A DNA stretch of 64,000 bases from NCBI GenBank assembly GCA_003254885.1, contig QANT01000552.1, positions 1 through 64,000 of the forward strand, read 5' to 3'. Positions 45,300-57,602 of this stretch are shown here, in pieces. How positions within the stretch are numbered: the stretch's first letter is position 1; each line of letters starts with the position of its first letter. The notes under the pieces are model-generated. The model did not search any database. It saw only the letters and a list, made by a program, of their open reading frames with translations, and had not been told where the DNA came from. The position numbers and the translations under genes were made by a program. Source of the DNA: Purshia tridentata (taxonomy: Eukaryota > Streptophyta > Magnoliopsida > Rosales > Rosaceae).

Positions 45300-48200
45300 T
45301 ATGTCTTTCTTGGCCACCAAGGAATTTTTGGAGCAATTTGGACGAATTTGGACTGAGTACGCAACGAAATGGTGTTTTCGTGCATTCTCAACACCTAAAG
45401 TGGTTCTTTATGGTTAGCACGCTAATATCGAGACATGAGAGAGTGCTACCCCATGTCTTTCTTTCCAACGGGGAACGTTTTGGTGCAACTTTAATCGAAT
45501 TGGACTCAGTATGTACCGAAATGACGTTTTCGTGCATTCTTAAGACCTCAAGTGGTTCTGTAGGGTTAGCACGCAAATATTGAGACATGAGAAAGTGCTC
45601 CCTTATGTCTTTCTTGCCTACCAAGGAAGTTTGGGTGCAATTTGGATGAATTTGGACTAAGTACACACTGAAATGATGTTTTTGTGTATTCTTAACACCT
45701 AAAGTGGTTCTTTAGGGCTGGCACGCTAATCGAGACATGAGAACGTGCATCCTCATGTCCTTCTTGCAAACCGAGCACGTTTTGATGAAAGTAGACTGAG
45801 TGTGCATCGAAATGAGGTTTTAGTTCCTTGTTAACACGAAATGTGCTTCTTGAGGGCTAGAACGTTAATCCAAGCATGAGAACATGCTTCTTGCCAACCG
45901 CGCACGTTTTGGTGGAACTTTAACCAAGTCGTGCGCAGTGTGTACCGGAATGACGTTCCATGCATTCTTCACACCTAAACTAGTTCGTTGGGGCTAGAAC
46001 GTAAATCCAAGCAAGAGAAAGTGCTTCCTCATGTCCTTAATGCCAACCGGGAACGTTTTGGTGCAATTGAAACGAAATTGGGTTGAGGAGGTACCAAAAT
46101 GGGGTTTTCATGCGTTCTTATCAATAGCATGTGCTTCTTGAGGGCCAGAACGCTAATCCAACAATGAGAAAGTGCTTCCCCATGCCTTTCTTGTCAACCA
46201 ATAACGTTTTGGTGCAACTTTAACCAAATTTTACAAAGTGCGCACCGAAATGACTTTTCGTTCATTCCTAACACCCAAAGATGGTGCAACTTTAACCAAA
46301 TTTTACAAAGTGCGCATCGAAATGACTTTTCGTTCATTCCTAACACCCAAAGTGGTTCTTTAGGGCTAGCACGCCAATTGAGACATTAGAGAGTGCTTCC
46401 TCACCTCTTTCTTGCCAATCAGGCACGTTTTGGTGCAATTTGGACCAAGTTAGACTGAATGTGCATCGAAATGACGTATTCGTGCACTCATAGTGCCTAA
46501 AGTTGTTCTTTGGGGCTTGATCGCTTATCGAGACATGAGAGAGTGCTACCCCATGTCTTTCTTTCCAACGGGGAACGTTTTGGTGCAACTTTAATCGAAT
46601 TCGACTCAGTGTGCACCGAAATGACGTTTTCGTGCATTCTTAAGACCTCAAGTGGTTCCTTAGGGTTAGCACGCTAATATTGAGACATAAGAAAGTGCTT
46701 CCCTATCTCTTTCTTGCCCACCAAGGAAGTTTTGGCGCAATTTGGACGAATTTGGACTGAGTACGCATCGAAATGATGTTTTCGTGTAGTCTTATCACCA
46801 AAAGTGGTTCTTTAGGGCTGGCACGCTAATCGAGACATGAGGATGTGCGTCCTCATGTCCTTCTTGCCAACCGGGCACGTTTTGATGCAATTTAGGTGAA
46901 AGTAGACTAAGTGTGCACTGAAATGAGGGTTTAGTTCCTTCTTAACCCGAAATGTGCTTCTTGAGGGCTAGAACGTTAATCCAAGCATAAGAATGTGCTT
47001 CTTGGCAACCAGGCACGTTTTGATGCAACTTTAACCAAGTCGTGCACAGTGTGCACCGAAATGATGTTCCATGCAGTCTTAACACGTAAATTGGTTCGTT
47101 GGGGCTAGAACGCTAATCCAAACAAGTGAAAGTGCTTCCTCATGTCCTTATTGCCAACCGGGGACGTTTTGGTGCAACTAAAACGAAATTGGGTTGAGAA
47201 GGCACCGAACTGGGGTTTTCCAGTGTTCTTATCAAAGGCATGTGCTTCTTGAGGGCTAGAATGTTAATCCAAGAATGAGAAAGTGCTTCCCCACATCTTT
47301 CTTGCCAACTGGGCACGTTTTGGTGAAAATTGCACGAATTGGATTGAGTACGCACCGAAATGATGTTTTCGTGCCCTCTAAACACGAAATGTGCTTCTTT
47401 AGGTCTAGAATGCTAATCCAAGCATGAGAAAGTCCTTCCTTATGTCTTTCTTGCCAACCGGCAAAGTTTTGGTGCAACTTTAACCAAATCGTACAGAGTG
47501 CTCACCGAAATGACGTCTTCGTTCATTCATAACACCCAAAGTGGTTCTTTAGGACTAGCATGCTAATCAAGACATTAGAGAGTGCTCCCTCACCTCTTTC
47601 TTGCCAATCAGGCACGTTTTGGTGCAATTTGGACCAGGTTAGATTGAGTATGCACCGGAATGACGTATTCGTGCACTCTTAGCTCCTAAAGTTGTTCTTT
47701 GGCCTTGAACGCTTATCGAGACATGAGAGAGTTCTTGCCCATGTCTTTCTTTCCAACGAGGAACGTTTTGATGCAACTTTAATCAAATTGGACTCAGTGT
47801 GCACCGAAATGACGTTTTCGTGCATTCTTGAGAGCTCAAGTGGTTCCTTGGGGTTTGCATGCTTAAATCAAGACATGAGAAAGTGCTCCCTTATGTCTTT
47901 CTTGCCTACCAAGGGGTGCAATTTGGATGAATTTGGACTGAGTACACACAGAAATGATGTTTCCGTGTATTCTTAACACCTAAAGTGGTTCTTTAGGGCT
48001 GGCACGCTAATCGAGACATGAGAACGTGCATCCTCATGTCCTTCTTGCAAACCGAGCACGTTTTGATGAAAGTAGACTGTGTGTGCATCGAAATGAGGTT
48101 TTAGTTCCTTCTTAACACGAAATGTGCTTCTTGAGGGCTAGAACGTTAATCCAAGCATGAGAACGTGCTTCTTGCCAACCGCACACGTTTTGGTGGAACT

Positions 48201-48750
48201 TGCCAACCAATAACGTTTTGGTGCAACTTTAACCAAATTTTACAAAGTGCGCACCGAAATTACGTTTTCGTTCATTCCTAACACCCAAAGTGCTTCTTTA
48301 GGGCTGGCACGCTAATCGAGACATTAGAGAGTGCTTCCTCACCTCTTTCTTGCCAATCAGGCACGTTTTGGTGCAATTTGGACCAAGTTAGACTGTATGT
48401 GCATCGAAATGACGTATTCGTGCACTCATAGTGCCTAAAGTTGTTCTTTGGGGCTTGATCGCTTATCGAGACATGAGAGAGTGCTACCCCATGTCTTTCT
48501 TTCCAACGGGGAACGTTTTGGTGCAACTTTAATCGAATTGGACTCAGTGTGCACCGAAATGACTTTTTCGTCATTCTTAAGACCTCAACTGGTTCCTTAG
48601 GGTTAGCACGCTAATATTCAGACATAAGAAAGTGCTTCCCTATCTCTTTCTTGCCCACCAAGGAAGTTTTGGTGCAATTTGGACGAATTTGGACTGAGTA
48701 CGCATCGAAATGATGCTTTCGTGTAGTCTTATCACCAAAAGTAGTTCTTT
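45300..48750 (+). repeat. Block duplication with a 2,281-bp offset (about two HOR units)
   Basis: Rare variants recur at a fixed offset: TTCTTGCAAACCGAGCACG at 45761 and 48042, and GGTGGAACTT at 45911 and 48192. After 48200 the second copy jumps from subunit H into C (GAACTTGCCAACCAATAACG), and later markers such as TGGGGCTTGATCGCTTATCG (46511 and 48449) are offset by 1938 bp. So a two-HOR block was duplicated and then one copy shortened. Confidence 0.7.
46211..46350 (+). repeat. 72-bp tandem duplication spanning a C/D junction
   Basis: GGTGCAACTTTAACCAAATT at 46211 recurs at 46283 along with the following bases to CACCCAAAG, with one difference (GCACCG / GCATCG). The unit is again 72 bp. 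Confidence 0.85.
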
Positions 48751-51750
48751 AAGGCTAGCACGCTAACCGAGACATTAGGGAGTGATTCCTCACCTCTTTC
48801 TTGTGAATTGGACACGTTTTGGTGCTATTTGGACTAAGTTAGACTGAGTAAGTACTAAAATGACGTGTTCATGCATTCTTAGCACCTAAAGTTGTTCTTC
48901 GGGGCTTGAACGCTTATCGAGACATGAGAAAGTTCTTCCTCAAGTCTTTTTTTCCAACGGGGAACGTTTCGGTGCAACTTTAACCGAATTGGACTCAGTG
49001 TGCATCGAAATGATGTTTTCGTGCATTCTTAAGACCTCAAGTGGTTCTTTAGGGTTAGCACGCTAATATCGAGACATGAGAAAGTGCTTCCTTATGTCTT
49101 TCTTGCCCACCAACGAAGTTTTGCTGCAATTTGGATGAATTTTGATTGAGTACACACAGAAATGATGTTTTTGTGCATTCTTAACACCTAAAGTGGCTAT
49201 TTAGGGCTGGCACGCTAACCGAGCCATGAGAACGTGCGTCCTCATGTGCTTCTTGCCAATCGGGCACGTTTTGATGCAATTTAGACGAAAGTAAACTGTG
49301 TATGTACTGCAATGAGGTTTTAGCTCCTTATTAACACGAACTGCGCTTTTTGAGTGCTAGAACGTTAATCCAAACTTGAGAACATGCTTCTTGCCAACTG
49401 CGCACGTTTTCGTGCAACTTTAACCTAGTCATGCATAGTGTGCACCAAAATGACGTTCCATGCATTCTTAACACCTAAACTAGTTCGTTGGGGCTAGAAC
49501 ACCAATCCAAACAAGAGAAAGTGCTTCCTCATGTCCTTACTGGCAATCGGGGACGTTTTGGTGCAAGTGAAATGAAATTTGGTTGAGTAGGCACCAAATA
49601 GAGGTTTTCGTGCGTTCTTAACAAAAGCATGCTCTTCTTGATGGCTAGAACGCCAATCCAAGCATGAGAAAGTGCTTCCCAACATCTTTCTTGCCAACCG
49701 GGCACATTTTTGTGGAAATTGCAGGAAATTGGATTGAGTACGCACCGAAATGATGTTTTCGTGCTTTCTAAATGCGAAATGTGCTTCTTTAAGGCTAGAA
49801 TGCTAATCCAAGCATGAGAGAGTGCTTTCCCATGTCTTTCTTTGCAACGGGGAATGTTTTGGTGCAACTTTCATCGAATTGGACTCAGTGTGCACCGAAA
49901 TGATGTTTTCGTGCATTATTAAGACCTTAAGTGGTTCCTTAGGGTTAGCATGCTAGAATCGAGCCATGAGAAAGTGCTTCCTTACGTCTTTCTTGCCCAC
50001 TAAGGTAGTTTTGGTGCAATTTGGATGAATTGGCTTGAGTACGCACCAAAATGATGTTTTCACGCATTCTTAACACTAAAGTGGCTCTTTGGGGCTGGCA
50101 CGCTAATCGAGACATGAGATAGTGCGTCCTCATGTCCTTTTTGCCAATCGGGCGCGTTTTGATGCAATTTAGATGAAAGTAGACTGAGTATGCATTGAAA
50201 TGAGGTTTTAGTTCCTTCTTCACACGAAATGTGCTTCTTGACGGCTAGAACGTTAATCCAAGCATGAGATCGTGCTTCTTGCCAACCGCGCACGTTTTGG
50301 CGTAACTTTAACTAAGTCATGCATAGTGTGCACCAAAATGACGTTCCATGCATTCTTAACACCTAAACTTGTTCATTGGGGCTAGAACGCTAATCCAAAT
50401 AAGAGAAAGTGCTTCTTCATGTCCTTATTGCCAACCAGGGATGTTTTGGTACAATTGAAACGAAATTGGGTTGAGAAGGCACCGAAATGAGGTTTTTGTG
50501 CGTTCTTAACAAAGGCATGTGCTTCTTCAGGGCTAGAATGCTAATCCAAGAATGAGAAAGTACTTCCCCACATCTTTCTTGCCAACCGGGCATGTTTTGG
50601 TGGAAATTACATGAAATTAGATTGAGTACGCGCCGAAATTGTGTTTTAGTGCCTTCTAAACACGAAATGTGCTTCTTTTGGGCTAGAATGCTAATCCAAG
50701 CATGAGGAAGTGCTTCCCCATGTCTTTCTTGCCAACCGATAACGTTTTGGTACAACTTTAACCAAATTGTACAAAGTGCGCACGGAAATGACGATTTCGT
50801 TCATTCCTAACACCCAAAGTGGTTTTTTAGGGCTAGCACACTAATCGAGACATTAGAGAGTGCTTCCTCACCTCTTTCTTGCCAATCGGGCACGTTTTGG
50901 TGCAATTTGGGCCAAATTAGACTGAGTACGTATCGAAATGACGTATTCGTTCACTCTTAGACCCTAAAGGGTTTCTTTGGGGCTTGAACGCTTATCGAGA
51001 TATGAGAAAGTGCTTCCCCATGTCTTTCTTGCCAATAGGGAACGTTTTGGTGCAACTTTATTCGAATTGGTCTCAATGTGCACCGAAATGACATTTTCAT
51101 CCATTCTTAAAACCTCAAGTGGTTCCTTAAGGTTAGCACGCTAATATCGAGACATGAGAAAGTGCTTCCTTATGTCTTTCTTGCCAACCGCGGAAGTTTT
51201 GGTGCACTTTGGACTAAGTTAGACTGAGTATGCACCGAAATGATGTAGTCGTGCATTCTTAGCACCTAAAGTTGTTCTTTGGGGTTTCAACACTTATCGA
51301 GACACGAGAAAGTGCTTCCCCATGTCTTTCTTTCCAAGGGGGAACATTTTGGTGCAACTTTAGTTGAATTGGACTCAATGTGCACTGAAATTACGTTTTG
51401 GTGCATTCTTAAGACCTCAAGTGGTTCCTTAGGGTTAGCACAGTATCGAGACATGAGAAAGTGCTTCCTTACGTCTTTCTTGCCCACTAAGGAAGTTTTT
51501 GTGCAATTTAGACGAAATTTGGACTGTGTACGTACTGAAATTATGGTTTCGTGCATTCTTAACACCTAAAGTGGTTCTTTAGGTCTGGCATGCTAATCGG
51601 GACACGAAAACGTGCGTCCTCATGTCCTTCTTGCGAACTGGGCACGTTTTGATGAAATTTACATGAAAGTAGGTTGAGTATACACTGAAATGAGGTTTTA
51701 GTTCCTTTTTAACAGGAAATGTGCTTCTTGAGGGCGAGAACGTTAATCCA

Positions 51751-54700
51751 ACTTGCACCGTTGGCAAGAAATAGATGAGGAAGAACTCTCCAATGTCTCG
51801 ATTAGCGTGCTAGCCCTAAGGAAACACTTTAGGTGCCAAGAATGAACGAAGATGTCATTTTAGTGCACACTCAGTACAATTTGGTTAAAGAAGAAGCACA
51901 TTTCGTGTTTAAATGTAATGAAAACATCATTTCGGTGCATACTCAGTCCAATTTCGTGCAATTTTTGCCAAATCGTCCCGGTTGGCAAGAAAGATATGGG
52001 GAAGCGCTTTCTAATGCTTGGATTAGCGTTCTACCCCCCAAGAAGCACATTTTCTCGGTCAAGAAGGCATGAAAATATCATTTCGGTGCACACTCAATCT
52101 AATTTCGTTTCGATTGCACCAAAACGTACCTGGTTGGCAATAAAGACACGAGAAAGCACTTTCTCTTGTTTGGATTAGCGTTCTAGCGCAAATGAACCAC
52201 TTTAGGTGTTAAGAATGCGTGGAACCTCATTTCGGTGCACATTGTGTACAATTCGGCTAAAGTAGCACCAAAACATGCTCAGTTGGTAAGAAGCACGTTC
52301 TTATGCCTGGATTAACGTTCTAGCCCTCAAGAAGAACATTTCATGTTAAGAAAGAACTAAAACGTCATTTCAGTGCAAGCTCGGTCTACTTTCCTCTAAA
52401 TTGCATCAAAACGTGCCCGGTTGGCAAGAAAGACATGAGGAAGCACTTTCTCATGTCTCGATTAGCATGCCAGCCCTAAAGAACCAATTTTAAGTGTAAC
52501 GAAAACGTCATTTCGATGTATACTCAGTCCAAATTCGTCCAAATTGCGCCAAAGCTTTCTTTGTTGGCAAGAAAGACATGAGGAGCCACTTTCTCACGTC
52601 TCGATATTAGCGTGCTAACCCTAAAGAACCACTTTGGGTCTAAAGAATGCACGAAAACGTCACTTCAGTGCACACTGAGTCCAATTTGATTGAAGTTGCA
52701 CCAAAACTTTCCCGGTTGGCAAGAAAGATATGGGGATGCACTTTGTCACGTCTCGATTAGCATTCAAGCCCTGAAAAACCACTTTAGGTTCTAAGAATGC
52801 ACGAATACATCATTTCAGTGCCCACTTGGTCTAGTTTGGCTAAAGTTGCACCAAAACATGGTCAGACGGCATGAAACACATGGGGAACCACTTTCTCATG
52901 TTTGGATTAGCGTTATAGCGCAAACGAACTACTTTAGGCGATAAGAATACAAGAATACGTCATTTCAGTGCACATCGAGTCAAATTCGGCTAACGTTGCA
53001 ACAAAACGTGCTCAGTTGACAAGAAAGCCAAAGGGATGCCTCTTGCAGGGATTATCGTTCTAGCCTTAAAGAAGCATGTTTCGTGTTAGGATAGAACAAA
53101 TATGTCTTTTCGGTGCATACTCGATCTAACTTGGTCTAAATTGCACCAAAACATGCCTGGTTAGCAAGAAAGAGGCAAGGAAGCACTCTCCAACGTCTCG
53201 ATTAGCGTGCTAGCCTTAAGGAACCACTTTAGGTGCTAAGAATGGACGAAGACGTCATTTCGGTGCACACTCAGTACAATTTGGTTAAAGTTGCGCTGAA
53301 ACGTTATCGGTTTGCGGGAAAGACATGGGGAAGCAGCTTTTCATGCTTGGATTAGCATTCTAGTCCTAAAAAAGCATATTTCATGTTTAGAAGTAACGAA
53401 AACATCATTTCGGTGCATATTCAGTCCAATTTGTGAAATTTTCACCAAATCGTGCCCAGTTGGCAAAAATGATATGGGGAAGGACTTTCTAATGCTTGGA
53501 TTAGTGTTCTACCCCCATGAAGCACATTTTCTTGGTTAAGAAGGCACGAAAACATCATTTCGGTGCACGCTCAATCTAATTTTGGTTCAATTGCACGCTC
53601 GGTTGGCAATAAAGACGCGAGGAAGCACTTTCTCTTGTTTGGATTAGCGTTCTAGCGCAAATGAACCACTTTAGGTGTTAAAATGCATGGAACGTCATTT
53701 CGGTGCACACTGTGTACAATTCGGCTAAATTTGCAACAAAACGTGCCTGATTGGCAATAAAGACGCGAGGAAGCACTTTCTATTGTTTGGATTAGCGTTC
53801 TAGCGCAAATGAGCCACTTTAGGTGTGAAGAATGCATGGAATGTCATTTCAGTGCACACTGTATACAATTTGGCTAAAGTTGTACCAAAACATGCTCGGT
53901 TGCCAAGAAGCATGTTCTCATGCTTGGATTAACGTTCTAGCCCTCAAGAAAAACATTTCATGTTAAGAAAGAACTAAAACGTCATTTTGGTGCATGCTCG
54001 GTCTACTTTCGTCTAAATTGCATCAAAACGTTCCCAGTTGGCAAGAAAGTCATGAGGAAGAACATTCTTGTGCCTCGATTAGCATGCCAGCCCAACGGAA
54101 CCAGTTTAGGTGTTACGAAAAAATCATTTCGATGCATATTCAATTCAAATTAGTCCAAATTGCGCCAAAACTTTCTTGGTTGGCAAGAAAGACATGAGGA
54201 AGCACTTTCTCACATCTTGATATTAGCGTGCTAACCCTAAAGAACCACTTTGGTTCTTTAGGTTTGGCAAGAAAGACAGAGGGATGCACTTTCTGCTGCT
54301 TGGATTAGCGTTCTAGCCTTAAAGAAGCACGTTTTGTGTTAGGATAGAACAAAAATGTCTTTTCGGTGCATGCTCTGTCTAACTTGGTCCAAATTGCACC
54401 TAAACGTGTTTGGTTGACAAGAAAGAGACGAGAAAGCACTCTCCAATGTCTGGATTAGCGTGCTAGCCCTAAGGAACCACTTTAGGCGCTCAGAATGAAC
54501 GAAGACGTCATTTCGGTGCACACTCAGTGCAATTTCGTTAAACTTGCCCCGAAACATTATTGGTTGGCGAGAAAGACATGGGGAAGCAACTTCTCATGCT
54601 TGGATTAGCATTCTTGTCCTAAAGAAGCACATTTCGTGTTTAGAAGTAACGAAAACATCATTTCATTGCGTACTCAGTCCAATTTCCTGCAATTTCCACC

Positions 54701-56370
54701 AAATCGTGCCTAGTTGGCAAAAAAGATATGGGGAAGCACTTTCTAATACTTGGATTAGCATTCTACCCCTCAAGAAGCACATTTTCTCGGTTAAGAACGC
54801 ATGAAAACATCATTTCTGTGCACACTCAATCTAATTTCGGTTCAATTGCACCAAAAAGTGCCCGGTTGGCAATAAAGACATGAGAAAGCACTTTCTCTTG
54901 TTTGGGTTAGCGTTCTAGCGTAAATGAACCACTTTAGGTGTTAAGAATGCATGGAATGTGATTTCGGTGCACACTGTGCATAATTTAGCTAAAGTTGCAC
55001 CAAAACGTGCTCGGTTTGCAAAAAGCACGTTTTCGTGCTTCGATGAACGTTCAAGCCCTCAAGAAGAAAATTTCGTATTAAGAAAGAACTAAAATGTCAT
55101 ATCGGTGCATGCTTGGTCTACTTTCATCTAAATTGCATCAAACGTGCCCGGTTGGCAAGAAAGACATGAGGAAGCACTTTCTCGTGTCTCGATTAGCATG
55201 CCAGCCCTAAAGAACCAATTTAGGTGTTACGAAAACATCATTTCGGTGCATACTCAGTCCAAATTCGTCCAAATTGCGTCAAAACTTTCTTGGTTGGCAA
55301 GAAAGACATGAGGAAGGACTTTCTTGTGTCTCGATTAGCGTGCCAGCCCTAAAGAACCAATTTAAGTGTTACGAAAACATCATTCCCGTGCATACTCAGT
55401 CCAAATTCATCCAAATTGCGCCAAAACTTTCTTGGTTGGCAAGAAAGACATAGGGATGCACTTTGTCACGTCTCGATTAGCGTTCAAGCCCTCAAAAAGC
55501 ACTTTAGGTGCTAAGAATGCACGAATACGTCATTTCGGTGCACACTTGGTCCAATTTGGCTAAAGTTGAAACAAAATGTGATTGGTTGGCAAGGAAGATA
55601 GAGGGATGCACTTTCTCTTGCTTGGATTAGCGTTCTAGCCTTAAAGAAGCACGTTCCGTGTTAGGATAAAACAAAAATTTCTTTTCGGTGCATACTTGGT
55701 CTAACTTGGTCCAAATTGCACTAAGGAACCAGTTTTGGTGTTAAGAATGAACAAAGACGTCATTTCAGTGCACACTCAGTACAATTTGGTTAAAGTTGCA
55801 CCGAAACGTTGTCGGTTGGCGAGAAAGACATGGGGAAGCGGCTTCTCATGGTTGGATTAGCATTCTAGTCCTAAAGAAGCACATTTTGTGTTTAGAAGTA
55901 ACGAAAACATCATTTCGGTGCATACTCGGTCCAATTTCGTGCAATGTCCATCAAATCATGCCCGATTGGCGAGAAAGATATGGGGAAGCACTTTCTAATG
56001 CTTGGATTAGCATTCTACCCCTCAAGAAGCACATTTTCTCGGTTAAGAACGCACGGAAACATCATTTCGGTGCCTACTTAATCTAATTTCGGTTCAGTTG
56101 CACCAAATCGTGCCCGGTTGGCAATAAAGACACGAGGAAGCACTTTATCTTGTTTGGATTAGCGTTCTAGCGCAAATGAACCACTTTAGGTGTTAAGAAT
56201 GCATAGAACGTCATTTTGGTGCACACCATGTACAATTTGGCTAAAGTTGCACCAAAACGAGCTCGGTTGGCAAGAAGCACATTCTCATGCTTGGATGAAC
56301 GTTCTAGCCCTCAAGAAGAACATTTCGTATTAAGAAAGAACTAAACCGTCATTTCGGTGCATGCTCAGTC
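51751..56370 (-). repeat. Satellite array block 4, inverted HOR segment
   Basis: Here the same satellite reads as reverse complement: TTGGCAAGAAAGACATGAGG, GATTAGCGTGCTAGCCCT, AACCACTTTAGGTG, CATTTCGGTGCACACT. Subunits run in reverse order (D, C, B, A, H, G...) on the + strand. About 4.6 kb, just under four HOR equivalents. Markers of subunit A (TTTGGATTAGCGTTCTAGCG) lie near 52170, 53640, 53785, 54900 and 56155. Two adjacent A copies near 53640 and 53785 are a local duplication. Both borders are abrupt, one in subunit H (51750) and one at a G/B join (56370). Divergence from block 3 looks higher than between neighbours in block 3. Confidence 0.95.
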
Positions 56371-57458
56371 TTCCGAATGATGTTTTCGTGCGTTCTTAAC
56401 CGAGAAAATGTGCTTCTTGATGGGTCGAACACTAATCGAAGCATTAAAAATTGCTTCCCCATATCTTTCTTGCCAACCGAGAGCGATTTGGTGGAAATTG
56501 CACGAAATTGGACTGAGTATGCACCGAAATGATGTTTTCGTTACTTATAAACACGAAATGTGCTTCTTTAGGACTAAAATGCTAATCTAAGCATGAGAAG
56601 CTGCTTCCCCATGTCTTTCTCGCCAACCGATAACGTTTCGGGGCAAGTTTAACGAAATTGCACTAAGTGTGCACCGAAATGACATCTTCGTTCATTCTTA
56701 GCACCTAAAGTGGTTCCTTAGGGCTAGCGCGCTAATGGAGACATTGGAGAGTGCTTCCTCATGTCTTTCTTGCCAACTGGGCATGTTTTGGTGCAATTTG
56801 GACCAAGTTAGACCAAGTATGCACCGAAAACACATTTTTGTTCTATCCTAACACGAAACGTGCTTTTTTAATGCTAGAACGCTAATCCAAGCAAGAGAAA
56901 GTGCATCCCTCTGTCTTTCTTGCCAACAGAGCAAGTTTTGTTGCATGTTAGCTGAATTTGACTCAATGTGCACTAAAACGACGTATTCCTGCATTCTTAA
57001 CACCTAAAGTACTTCGTTTGCGCTAGAACGCTAATCCAAACATGAGAAAGTGGTTCCCCATGTGCTTCTTGTCATCCGAACACGTTTTGGTGCACCTTTA
57101 GCCAAATTGGACCAAGTGTGCATCGAAATGACGTATTCGTGCATTCTTAGCACCTAAAGTGATTCTTGTGGGCTTGTACGCTAATCAAGACGTAAGAAAG
57201 TGCATCCCCATGTCTTTCTTGCCAACCAGGAACGTTTTGGTGTAACTTCAATCAAATTGGAGTCAGTGTGCACCGATGTGACATTTTCGTGCATTCTTCA
57301 GACGAAATGTGGTTCTTTAGGGCTAGCATGCAAATATCGAGACGTGAGAAAGTGCTTCCTCATTTCTTTCTTGCCAACAAAGAATGTTTTGGTATAATTT
57401 GGACGATTTGGACTGAGTATGCATCGAAATGATGTTTTCGTAACAGCTAAATTGGTTC
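56371..57458 (+). repeat. Satellite array block 5, forward HOR
   Basis: Forward orientation resumes with a B-type subunit (TTTTCGTGCGTTCTTAACCG), then C, D and on through E/F-like units to subunit G at 57430-57458, where LINE-3 is inserted. It shares variants with block 6 and with the inverted block (for example CGAGAAAATGTGCTTCTTGA), so these three appear to be one older subfamily. Confidence 0.93.
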
Positions 57459-57473
57459 TTTTTTTTTGGTAAA

Positions 57474-57485
57474 GGGGCATACCCC
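57474..57485 (-). other. Conserved 3' hairpin of LINE-3
   Basis: On the element's strand this reads GGGGTATGCCCC, preceded by GTTTCCT. It is only 6 bases from the poly(A), because the AT-rich spacer found in LINE-1 and LINE-2 is missing here. Confidence 0.5.
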
Positions 57486-57602
57486 AGGAAACAAAGCCTA
57501 AGACAGCCAAAAAAACAACAATACAAAAGAAGCCTACGAGCAGTCAACCCACTAGGCGTAAACTGAACAAAACTTAGGGGAAGGAGAACCACAATTGGAC
57601 AA

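Larger units (their letters stand above)
32806..51750 (+). repeat. Satellite array block 3, forward HOR
   Basis: About 18.9 kb, the longest uninterrupted block, holding roughly sixteen HOR equivalents. Copies at 33000-36400 are the most regular (subunit H near 32810, 34000, 35190 and 36375, steps about 1190 bp). Irregular copies occur at 37330-37530 (H joined to D), 38084-38227 (72-bp duplication), 38890 (D joined to a truncated E), 40510-40560 (H joined to B), 44190-44230 (C/D joined to G), 46211-46350 (72-bp duplication) and 45300-48750 (repeated 2.28-kb block). The block ends within subunit H at 51750, where orientation flips. No host gene was seen. Confidence 0.95.
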
